Of a DNA stretch of 64,000 bases, positions 36,821-46,563 are shown piece by piece. Every line of letters starts with the position of its first letter. The stretch's first letter is position 1. The notes below the pieces were generated by a model that was not told where the DNA came from, did no database searches, and saw only the letters and a program-made list of their open reading frames with translations. The translations under genes were made by a program, and so were the position numbers. The stretch is from Manihot esculenta (Eukaryota > Streptophyta > Magnoliopsida > Malpighiales > Euphorbiaceae): assembly GCF_001659605.2 (NCBI RefSeq), contig NC_035169.2:12439942-12503941 (forward strand), given 5' to 3'.

Positions 36821-38444
36821 TCAGCCTCATTCTGTACTGTTCTAGTACCTCGAACACCTCTATCAGGTCAATCAAGTGCTGCTGAAAAGTTGGACTCTTT
36901 ACCACCATATCATCCACATATACTTCGATGTTCCTGCCGATCTGATCTTTAAAGATTTTATTCATCAATCTTTGGTACATTGCCCCGGCATTCTTCAGCC
37001 CAAAAGGTATGGCCTTATAGCAGTAGGTCCCATCTTCTGTTATGAATGAGGTCTTCTCTTCATCCGACCTGTCCATTGGAATTTGATGGTAACCAGACAT
37101 TGCATCCAAAGACGACATGTAATCAAAACCGGCCGTGGAGTCGACCATTTTATTAATATCAGGGAGGGGGTAGCAATCTTTGGGACATGATTGATTGAGG
37201 TCTGTAAAATCTATACACATCCTATATTTGCCATTGGCTTTTTTGACTAACACAGGATTTGCTAGCCACTGTGGGTACATGACCTCTCTAATAAACCCTG
37301 CCTCCTCGAGCTTTTGTACCTCCTCCCTGGTGGCCTGTTGCTTCTCCCTTCCTACCACCCTCTTCTTCTGCTTCACCGGCCTGACCTCTGGGAGGACATT
37401 CAGCTTGTGTGTCATCACTTCAGGGTCAATCCCGAGCATGTCAGAAGGCTTCCAGGCGAAGCTTGATGCGTGACCTCGGATCAAGGCCATGACTTCCATT
37501 TTCTGCTCTTCAGTGAGGCCGGCGTTAAGACTGAAGACCTTATCTGTCTCTGCTTCTGATAAGGGAAAGGTCTCCAACTCTCCAACCGGCTCTGTTCTGG
37601 CCTCTTTTTTCTCGTCTCGGACCTCCAGAACTTCCGAGTCAAGCTTTTCTCCTGCCGAGTTTGGCTCTGATACCGTGGCCAGGTATACTGCTCTTGCCTC
37701 TTCTTGGCTTCCTTTGACTACTCCTACTCCTGCTTCTATTGGGAATTTCATAGCCAGATATCTAATGCTGGTTACGGCCTCAAAGTCAAACAGCGCCGGT
37801 CTTCCCAATATTGCGTTGTAGCTCAGGGGGAGTTTGACTACTAAGAACACCGCATAATGAGTGCGAGTCCTTGGCGCTTCTCCTAGAGTGAGAGCCAACT
37901 TCACTTTCCCCTCCACAGGCACTGGGACTCCTCCGATCCCTTTGACTGGGGCCTGGTCCCGAATCAACTGCTCTTCAGGGATTCCCATCTGCTGGAAGAC
38001 CCTGTACAGCAGCAAATTCACCTTACTTCCATCATCCACCAAGATCTTCTTAACCCGGCAGTTGTAGATGACGGCTTCAATAACAAAGGCGTTGTCATGA
38101 GGCATCTGAACACCCTGAGCATCCTCCGGAGAGAAGGTGATGGTCACTGGAGAGTGCTCAACTACCTGCATGACCTCGACGCTGCTGCCTTCCCCGTCTC
38201 GGCCTCTCTTCTTTCCTCTGCGGCTCATCCGACCTTCGGTTCCTCCTACAATTATGTTGATGGTCCCACTAGAGCCATCATTCACCGGTCCTGCTCCTGT
38301 CCTCCTGGGTCTCTCCGCTGTAGGGTTCGGCTGAGGCCTTTCTCCCTCCGGCTTCTTCACAAAGTTCCGCAAGTGACCCTTTTTGATCAGCCTCTCAATC
38401 TCACTGATCAGTTGGTAGCAGTTGTTGGTGTTATGGCCGTGCAT
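36821..38444 (-). pseudogene. F Pol, 5' part (Gag finger tail, protease, RT fingers and palm)
   Basis: An open frame of about 540 residues. It begins in the Gag finger (HGHNTNNCYQL) and has a basic linker. The aspartic protease region contains ILVDDGSKVNLL, where Tat proteases usually have a D-x-G-S core, and ILGRPALFDFEA. RT fingers and palm follow (KYRMCIDFTDLNQSCPKD, SLDAMSGYHQI, EVYVDDMVVKS). It stops abruptly at RMRLNP where insertion I begins. This is the best preserved part of F. Confidence 0.9.
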
Positions 38445-39911
38445 ATGATGATACTAACAGTATTTATCAGGATCTCACTGGTTCGCTTCTGCTCTCATGG
38501 GCTTGGGCCATTGTAGGAACTCCTTGTCCTGAACTGCCATGAGCACTTCGGCTTTAGAGGCATTGAGTGGAGTCAGGTTCTCTGGAATCCGTTGAGGGAA
38601 TGTTCTTTGTTTTGGGACCCAAGGGGAGAAAGGTCTCTGGTCCCTGCGGTCCCAGGGCTGTTTGTACGGCTCAGGTCTTTTACTCGGCTTTTTATCATGC
38701 CTCTCCGGCCTCCTTTCTTCTGGGGCTTTTCCCTTGTCTGCCGCCCCTTTGGCAAATCTGCTCGTTACCAAGGCATCATCCTACCTTATATACTTCTCTG
38801 CCCTCTTCATCAGCTCTGCCAGTGAGGTGGGAGGCTTCCTGCTCAACGAGCTAAAGAATTCTGGCGAGGTCGTCCCCTTCTACATAGCCTCCACCGCTCT
38901 GCCCTCATCTAGCTCAGGGATCTGTAAGGCCTCCATATTGAAATGGGCGACATACTCCCTCAGTGATTCATCTCTTCTTTGCCTGACCGTCTCCAGGTAA
39001 CTGGTCTTCCTGTCAGCTGGTACTCTGGCTATGAACCGGCTGATGAAGGCGTTGGCCAAATCTCCAAAGCTTTTGATACTTTCTGCCTCCAGACTGTTAA
39101 ACCATGCCCATGCCGGCGCTGTGAGCGTAGTGGGGAATACCTTGCACATCAAGGTATCCGATAGAGTCTGTAGCTCCATAAAGGTCTTGTAGTTGAGGAC
39201 GTGCTCCCTTGGATTTTTGCTCCATCGTAAGCTGCCGTAGGTGGCATTATAAACTTCTTGGGTACGGTCTCCTGCTGCACCCATTTCGAGAAGGGTGAAG
39301 AGGTAGGAAAGAGAGCTTGGTTGGGGTCCTTCGCCCCCAGCTCGGCCAAGAGCTACTCCCTCATTCTCTCCAGTTTCTGATCCACACTTTCTTCCTCTTC
39401 TTGCCTGGGCCGCTTCTCCAGGCGACGTTCCTCCTCCCATGCTTCACTCTCCGTTCTTCTGATTGTTCTGGCAGAATAACTGTCGGCCTCGTCATTTTCT
39501 ATCAACTCCCTCACCCTTCTTCCATGAACTCTAGCCTCTGGTTCTTCTTCTCCCCCGGCCCTTCTCCTTTCTCCAGTTTCTCTGCTATTTGTTTGGGGGT
39601 GGTTAAAGGTAGGCTAGGGTTCATTGGTTCAGGGTTCTTCTACCACTGGCAACACATTCACTAGGGTGCTCAGGCCCCTCTGTTGCATCATCTGCCCTAG
39701 CCAGTGGGCAGTGTTTTGTAGTTGAAGGGCTATGGTTTGAAGGTCTTGGTTGGATAGGGCGCTTCCGGGTACATTCCCTGCCAAGCTCGGCGAGGGATTG
39801 AAAGGGATTGTTGGGAGTTGTAGGGCTGGAGAAAGAGAACTGTTGGTCCTCCTGAGTAGAGCTCAGGTCATTGGGAGTGTTAGGAATGTTGTTTTCGTTA
39901 TGGTTGGCCAT
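38445..39911 (-). pseudogene. F Gag
   Basis: The ATG at 39911 (MANHNENNIPN) lies 60 bases after the primer-binding site. The readable capsid-like part (NYKTFMELQTLSDTLMCKVFPTTL, FISRF) spans about 39330-38940 and fits Retrotrans_gag. Stops occur near 39621, 38880, 38795, 38477 and 38458. The last ones lie inside the finger motif C-x2-H...GH-x4-C that leads into the pol frame. F Gag cannot be made whole. Confidence 0.85.
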
Positions 39912-39973
39912 CGTGGATCTCAGTAGGTATTGTAAGAGTGGAACTCCGGCGATGAAAAGATCTCCTTCGTTTT

Positions 39974-39988
39974 CCACAGACGGCGCCA
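39974..39988 (-). promoter_or_regulatory. F primer-binding site (TGGCGCCG type)
   Basis: Minus strand TGGCGCCGTCTGTGG, the form usual in Tat and Athila elements. It lies within six bases of the LTR. Confidence 0.85.
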
Positions 39989-39993
39989 ATTGA

Positions 39994-40482
39994 TGATCTG
40001 AGATCCAGAAGATAAGGTTTTTACAAGGGTTGTCTAAGCTTAGTCTGAGAGGAGAATGCCCCTCTCCTTTTATTCTTTTCCTTCATCTGTCAGTGACGTG
40101 TAACTGCCTCACTACCATAGGGCCACCTGTCTCTGCCATACTGATACGGTTGTACGAGAGTATCAGATCTCTGCTTCATGCATAATGGCCATTTAATTCT
40201 CCCCTGGCATGCATGTGGATGGACCTGCCAGGCGAACGGGCTGGCCACCTTCTTTCCTCCGGGCTGGGCAGGAAGAGGAGATCAGGACTGAGCCCATGGG
40301 AGATTTGATCTTAGGGCTGAAAGGACTGGGCCGGCCTGATTGAGAGATCTAGATGGAGCCCGGTCTCAAGGATGAGCGGGCTGGACCTAGTTCGTTTGGG
40401 AGGCTTAGAAGCCTTCAGATCATGGGCTGTCATCATGGGCTTAGCCTTAGAACGGGGTGGAGAAATCCAGCGGTCATCAACA
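39994..40482 (-). repeat. 5' LTR of F
   Basis: About 489 bases, plus-strand ends TGATCTGAG and CATCAACA; the left border could also be 39991. A TATA-like AATAAAAGG is on the minus strand near 40070. The flank beyond is TCTAT, the expected duplication, whose partner is outside the window. Confidence 0.8.
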
Positions 40483-40499
40483 TCTATTAAAACGTTCTT

Positions 40500-40780
40500 A
40501 TTGTTTTTTTTTCAATCAATGAAATAGTCCCTCCTCCTTCTCAAAAGGAAAAAAAAATGATGATGATGATGAAGGAGAAGAATAAGAAGAAGATGATGAT
40601 GATGAAGAAGAAAAATAAGAAGAATTGCATCTCATTCTCCTTTTTAAATAAGAATAATAAAAAGAAAAATTAAAAAAGAAGAACCAAAGAAGAAGAAGAA
40701 GAGGAGAAAAAATCAATGATGAAGAAGAAGAAAAAGAAAAAGGAGAGGAGAAAGAGGATAAAAAAAAAGATAATTTAGTC
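40500..40780. repeat. GAA/GAT-rich low-complexity tract
   Basis: Runs of GATGATGATGAT and GAAGAAGAAG type. The Ser/Phe-rich frame on the other strand is an artefact. Confidence 0.85.
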
Positions 40781-42603
40781 TTTTGCTATATTTTTTACGG
40801 CAGAAATAGACGGAATGACTATTTTATTAATAGAGAGAAAAGATAAAAATGTTTTAATAGATTTCTGAAAATACAGACTGATTTAATAATGACAATATTC
40901 ATATATTAAATTATAAATATCTCAAAAAATAAATAAATAAACCCTCAAACACTTTTAGTATGTTCAAACATACTCTTACCTATTAAAATATGTCAAAAAA
41001 ATTTTTAAAATTTTTTAAATTAAATGAAATATGAGCTAAGAGTGTATATATGCCCTTAGTTTTTAAAATGAAATAAATAAGTGAAGGATGCACTAAAATT
41101 TTTCTAGTGCATGATAAGTTATTTTATATTTTTAATATGTAACATGATTACGAGTATTTGATATATTATTAAAGCAAGATAATTTGCTCATGGGTCAAAA
41201 AAGAAAAGTCAATAATTTAGCTTTTGTTAAATGATTAAAAACTTTCATGAGTTTATTGTCTTCATTATAGTTATTATTACTTATTTAATACAATCTAATG
41301 AAATATGTGTAAATTGTTTTACTGAAAAATTAATATTAATAGATAATATAAATTAATATACATAATGAAATATTTGAAATAGTCTCTTTTCGAGTAATTG
41401 GTCATTATTTGAAAATTATTTATTATGTTTTCTTTCTTTTCAATTAATCATTAATCGTTACATTTTTCACTAATAAGATGAAGAGTGTTTAGACAATCAC
41501 TTTTTAAGTGATTGTTGATAGAATTTTTGTGTAGCTAAATTATGTTAGTTAAAAAATAAAAAAATTTAATATGAAAAATATAATCTAAAAGTTAAGGTTT
41601 ATTTGATATATTTATAAAATTTGAAAGTTTTATTTAATTATTTTTTAAAATTTAAAAGATTTATATGTCTTTTAATAACATATTTTATCTATTATTAAAA
41701 TTTAAATGTTTTAATTGATTATTTTAATAGTTACAGTGCATGTTTGAATGCAAAAAAAAAAAAAAAAAGAGTTTACATGATCATTCACGTATAAATTAGA
41801 GGCTAAAATTGACATTTTGTCAAAAAAAATTTCATAATTTATATGTAATTTTTATATTTTATAATTTTTATTCATCTGTTTTTTAATTATTGTTCACTTT
41901 CTTTTTTATATATAATTAACATATACATTGATTGTTATAACTTTATATTAATTGTTATTTTTTAAACTATATGTTTAAAATATTTTTTAAGATTTAATAA
42001 AATTTAATATATTTAAAATGGATATAATTAAAAAGTTAATAAAAAATTATTTTTTTAATATGCATCAAAAAGTAAAGTAAATAAAAATTATAAGCTTGAG
42101 AGTATTATTTAAAATATTTTACACCGTGCATGTACCACTGATATATATAACTAATGGATTGATCCTTTATTATTAAAACCGAACACTTAAATTTTTCTAT
42201 AATCAATCCGTCCAAATTACAGATCTCTCAATTCATTTTTGTCGCTAAAAGTGTGGAAGTGTCTTTATTACTCTTTTTAAAAAAAATAAAGTACACTTGA
42301 GTCCTTGAATTTTAGTATAATTAATGGATTGATCTCTATATTTTTAAAATTTATACACTTAAATCCCTTATAACCAGTCTGTTCTCATCTATTATAATTT
42401 AAATATTTTTATTCTTCATTTTTTGTTTGAAAGAACACTTAAATTCCCATTAATTTTTATCTATAATATCTCATTTAACTAATTTTTAACATTTTTTGTT
42501 CTTCAATTTTTATTCATTAAAATATTTAAATACTTATAATTTCAAAACTTTTAGAACTTTCAGAAAATACTTACAAGTTCAGCTATTTTTAAGTGGTACT
42601 AAG
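40781..42603. other. AT-rich intergenic DNA without a gene
   Basis: No frame of interest, very AT-rich, with an A-run near 41752. It holds the left arms of weak inverted repeats (42145-42205 and 42300-42366). I see nothing else. Confidence 0.7.
42300..42366 (+). repeat. Left arm of inverted repeat
   Basis: AGTCCTTGAATTTTAGTATA... matches the reverse complement of 43501-43566 at roughly three bases in four. A second, weaker pair is near 42145-42205 and 43265-43345. Confidence 0.55.
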
Positions 42604-43150
42604 TGATGCTACATAACAACCGTCCAGAGTAAGCCGTAAGCTGTCACTATAATATAAGTCCACGTGGAAAGAATATGATAAGTAAGAAAATGCAGTCCAG
42701 CCTAAGAGAATGAAGATCCGAACGCCATAACACCCCGTGCATCAGCAAGACTCACCCTTCCTTCAGTAGGATGAGTCTTGGTACGAAATTACCATTAACA
42801 GGCGCAGTTCAACATATCCTCATTACAGTTGTAATTGCGGGATTGTCAACTTATTAGCTAGTGATATCCTTATTAAGTAGCCAGCCACACCGCCGCCGAG
42901 TAATTGGGAAATATTATATTTATCCTTACCTTTTTACAGTATAAAAGGAAAAGAATTACAGAGACAAATGTATACTATTATTGAACACTACTCAAGTCCT
43001 AAGCCATTTAGTGCATTCTCTCTATTCCTTAGAATACTGACTTGAGCATCAGAGTACGTGCCTACGCCTTCTTTTCTTTGCAGGTCTAGCCAAGTAACTT
43101 TTAAATAATTTCATTCCGTCCGCGTCATCAATCTAATCTTTGCAATATCA
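42604..43150 (+). mobile_element. Candidate solo LTR of a Tat-like element
   Basis: A less AT-rich island with TATA box GTATAAAAGG (42939-42948), then CTGACTTGAGCATCAGAGT and TTTCTTTGCAGG, a block I recall from Tat/Ogre LTRs. It starts TGATGCTAC and ends AATATCA. Flanks are CTAAG and CTGAG, an imperfect 5-base duplication. An alternative right end is 43130 (GCGTCATCA). Confidence 0.5.
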
Positions 43151-43883
43151 CTGAGTAACCTTTAAATAAGTTGTAAACTTTTATAGATATATTTTAGAAA
43201 GGAAATATACTTTCAGAAAAAGTTTGGCCATTCATTAGTTTTGAACTAATATCTATAATGAATGAAATAACTCTAATTTAAAGATTTAATTTTAAAAATA
43301 TAAGGATTGATCTATTAATTACGCTAAAACTTAGAGGCTAATGTATAGTTTATATAATATAAAAATTTTCACTTATATTGAAAGAATTTAAGTGTTCACG
43401 ATAGTATTTTAAAAATTTAAAATGTTTGTTCTTCTTTTGACAAATTGACTAACGAAATTATACACGAAAGAACTTTCAATTTAAAAGTAATAATTATATA
43501 GAGATTTAAGTATTCGATTTTAAAAATAATAGACTGATTCGTTAATTATATTAAAATTTAAGAACTAAAATATAATTTATTCTATATATAATTACACTTT
43601 TTTTCCTCACAGTTAGCTTATTTTAATTTTATTTTTTTAAACAAATAATAATATTTAATTTACAAATTTTTAATTACTTCTAGATTATCTCATTTAATAT
43701 TATTTTTTACCTTTTTTTTATTCGTCTACAATTATGTTGAAAATTTTGACTTTTATTATATGAATTATAAAGAGGAAACATATAAATTATATTTGAAAAT
43801 CTATAAAATATATTAAAGGATGACATAGTATTATAGTAATATAATAAATATGTTATATGTATTATTATAAGGAATAGTCACAT
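43151..43883. other. AT-rich intergenic DNA without a gene
   Basis: No coding signal. It holds the right arms of the inverted repeats. Confidence 0.7.
43501..43566 (-). repeat. Right arm of inverted repeat
   Basis: Reverse complement resembles 42300-42366, about 1.2 kb away, with the Tat-like LTR between. Might be old MITE copies in opposite orientation. Confidence 0.5.
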
Positions 43884-44137
43884 TGTAACAGCCCGGTCCT
43901 TTCACCGGCACTGTTACCGTTCACGGCCCAGGGTTATCCCTCGCCTGGCCTGTGCCACCTCGGGCTTTCCACTGGCGTCGTGAACAGCTTTTAACATCCA
44001 TTCACCCTCACGGGTTCCTGGCAGGATTTGTCCCCTTGCGTTCTCGCATCGTATCCTTTCCCAAGTGGATTTGGCCCAAATTTCCCTTTGGAAATTAGGT
44101 CGCCTCCCCCACTACTCGAACCCTTGACCTCCCAATT
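43884..44137. mobile_element. LTR-like fragment interrupted by C and D
   Basis: Starts TGTAACAGCCCGG at a sharp change from AT-rich to GC-rich sequence, like an LTR terminus. It continues to CCTCCCAATT, where C and D are inserted side by side. Its remaining part would lie right of D, outside the window. The GAGTAG...GGTTCGAGT part on the minus strand recalls a tRNA B box but is too short to call. Confidence 0.45.
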
Positions 44138-44142
44138 GTTCC
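44138..44142. repeat. Target duplication GTTCC, left side of C
   Basis: GTTCC here and at 54118-54122, flanking TG...CA termini. Confidence 0.95.
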
Positions 44143-44781
44143 TGTAACGCCCCGAAAATCCGGACCGCTACCGGCGCTAGGATTCAGGTCGGCTTAAGGC
44201 CGCCGGAACCCGTAGCAAGCCTACATACATCCTGTTTACCTGTTTAATCCCATACATGATCAACAAACATACATAAGAATTAAAAACTTTTCTTTTTCTT
44301 CATATACCAAACTCAACCTGTGTATGCGCTGTATTCATCATATACATAAACATTAATCCCTTTGTGGGATTTCATCAAAGCCCCTATGGCAATATACATC
44401 ATATGGTGAGTTGGTTTACATCAATATCAAACACAAGATCATGTACATACCAAGGGATTAACATATACTATGGTCAAGCACAACTCTATCCTCAATAACA
44501 TAGTTACATAAACATAACTGTTTCAAACTTTACATTACATTCTTATCATTTGTCATGTCCACATACTCTAGCTATTACATACATATGACTTTTCTCTTCT
44601 TTTCTTCTCTATCAATCCCGTACCTGCAAACCTGGGGGTTAGGGGAGAGGGGTGAGCTAAAAGCCCAGTGAGCAGAAACTAAAAACATTATATTAAAATT
44701 CATGCTTTCATGAAATGCATCATATCACAGACAATTCACATCAAGGGTGAACCCGTCACCAATTAGTCCCAACATAGTCTC

Positions 44782-45005
44782 GTGCCAGGCCGTAGCATGG
44801 GGTCCTGGTCTTCCTGTCATAACATACATAAAGTCTCGTGCCAGGCCGTAGCATGGGGTCCTGGTCTTCCTGTCATATCATATATAAAGCCTCGTGCCAG
44901 GCCGTAGCATGGGGTCCTGGTCTTCCTGTCATAACATACATAAAGTCTCGTGCCAGGCCGTAGCATGGGGTCCTGGTCTTCCTGTCATAACATACATAAA
45001 GTCTC
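44782..45005. repeat. 56-base minisatellite, four copies, in C LTR
   Basis: GTGCCAGGCCGTAGCATGGG starts at 44782, 44838, 44894 and 44950. The same array is in the other LTR at 52447-52670. The A LTRs have two or three units at this place. Confidence 0.95.
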
Positions 45006-45370
45006 GTGGACTAATTGGATCATACAGCATTCACCCACAACCACAAAATAAAATGCAATGCGACATATTCGTGAACTAATGCAATCAGCCTATTACATGT
45101 CATCATGATGCATGAAACATGCTCAAAACATTTAATTGCTTGATTTAGAACATTAAGCTTGTTTCCACTCACCTCTGGTTAGCTCTGACCAGACACTGAA
45201 GCAGCTCACTCACTGCTGGGGTCCTCGGTTCCTCGGGTCCGAACCTACACAGGTGGACTCCAATGAGGGACCAAACATATATAAACACAACTCTAATATA
45301 TCCCCCAAAAACCCCCTAAAACATCATGAAAACATCACAGAAAATATGCATGAAATGGCTGAACAGGGCA

Positions 45371-45562
45371 CCTTCGGCGGCACCTTCGGCGGCCGAAAGT
45401 CCTGGACAGAGACGAAACTCAGCTAGGTTCGGCGGCACCTTCGGCGGCCGAAAGTGCCAGACAGAGACGAAAGTCTCTTTTCGGGGGCACCTTCGGCAGC
45501 CGAAAGCTGCCTTCACAAGAGGGGTTCGGCGGCCGAAACTCCCTTCGGCTGCCGAACCTGGT
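45371..45562. repeat. Leader dyad cluster of C 3' LTR
   Basis: Repeats of TTCGGCGGCACC and TTCGGCGGCCGAAAGT with CAGACAGAGACGAAA spacers; arms TTCGG and CCGAA with spacers CGG, CAG and CTG. The cluster recurs at 53036-53227. Confidence 0.9.
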
Positions 45563-46112
45563 TTCTGCCAAACGGCAGAAACTTGGTTCAAATGAACCTC
45601 CTGCCTCCCAAAACCATAGATCATGCATATTTCTCAACCAAAACACACATACAAGTTCCTAGGGGTCTCAAACATGCATATACCCCATCTACAACACTTC
45701 ATTCACACACAAACAAGCTACATTGCTCAAAAATCACAACTTAAACCCATAAACCTACACATGAACTAAACATGCCTTTAATCCCCAAAGATCTTCATAA
45801 AACTTGTGTCAAGCATAAAAAGAGTTCAAGATCGACCCTTACCTCTTGAAGATCGAGAGTAGAGGCGATCTAACTTGGAGTTGGAAGAGGTTTAGCTCCT
45901 TGGGTCTCCAAGCTCAAAACTTGCTCAAAACTCGATTCAAAAGCTTAAAAACTTCAAAGCAAGATGAAAACTTGTTAAAACCATGAAAGATCTAGAGGAA
46001 ACACTCAAGATCGAGGGAGGAACGGTGGAGACTCACCTTGGCCGACAATGGGAGAGAAAAAGCTCGCCCGTGCGGACCAAGGGGACCCTTTTATAGTGGC
46101 TGGCCAGGCCAC

Positions 46113-46285
46113 GTTCGGGGGCCGAATGTGCCTCCGCATCCATGCAAATGTTCGGCGGCCGAACATGAGGTTCGGCGGCCGAACCTGCACTTCCCTCACT
46201 TAGACTTTCGGGGGCCTAACGTGCCTCCCAAAGTCCATGCATGTTCGGCGGCCGAAAGTGAGTTTCGGCGGCCGAACCTGAGTTT
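46113..46285. repeat. U3 dyad cluster of C 3' LTR
   Basis: TTCGGGGGCCGAA, TTCGGCGGCCGAA (several) and half sites, all upstream of the TATA box at 46087-46098. Recurs at 53778-53950. Confidence 0.9.
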
Positions 46286-46452
46286 TTCCTTAAAGAATTT
46301 TCATGCAAAAACTTAATTAAAATCATACTTAAAACATTAAAATACATGAAAACATTTTATAAAAACATGCTTTTACCCTTCTAGAGGTTTCCGACACCCA
46401 AATTCCACCGGACGGTAGGAATTCCGATACCGGAGTCTAGCCGGGTATTACA

Positions 46453-46489
46453 TTCTCCCCCCCTTAAGAACATTCGTCCCCGAATGTTC
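46453..46489 (-). promoter_or_regulatory. C polypurine tract and stem-loop
   Basis: Minus strand AAGGGGGGGAGAA (46453-46465) abuts the LTR. The perfect GAACATTCG / CGAATGTTC stem is at 46468-46489. Confidence 0.9.
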
Positions 46490-46563
46490 CTCAACTAGTA
46501 CATGCATAGCGAAACAAACATAACATACACACATATAGCACATGGAACACATCTCAACTAACC

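Larger units (their letters stand above)
24173..40482 (-). mobile_element. Element F: old Tat-lineage Ty3/gypsy retrotransposon, multiply interrupted
   Basis: The 5' LTR is at 39994-40482. Gag-pol is on the minus strand down to 32654, followed by a non-coding part with tandem repeats and an antisense ORF on the plus strand. A primer-binding site of the TGGCGCCG type, a second RNase H domain and an antisense ORF beyond integrase are all known marks of the Tat lineage. Its left end and 3' LTR lie outside the window, beyond the A1/A2 tandem. It carries insertions at 24172/24173 (A1/A2), 26026-30576 (solo LTR S) and 35160-36815 (I), and many stop codons, so it is dead and probably the oldest named element here. 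Confidence 0.85.
44143..46452 (-). repeat. 3' LTR of C
   Basis: 2310 bases, ends TGTAACGC and GTATTACA. TATA box at 46087-46098 on the minus strand. Same landmarks as the other Tekay LTRs. Confidence 0.97.

Noticed and set aside
39912..39989. Upstream start of F Gag within the primer-binding site
   Set aside because: It would need a TTG start; the ATG at 39911 is the better choice.
40516..40716. Ser-rich minus-strand frame
   Set aside because: GAA/GAT microsatellite translated; not a gene.
44782..45005. CRISPR-like array
   Set aside because: The units are contiguous 56-base tandem repeats without unique spacers, in a plant LTR.
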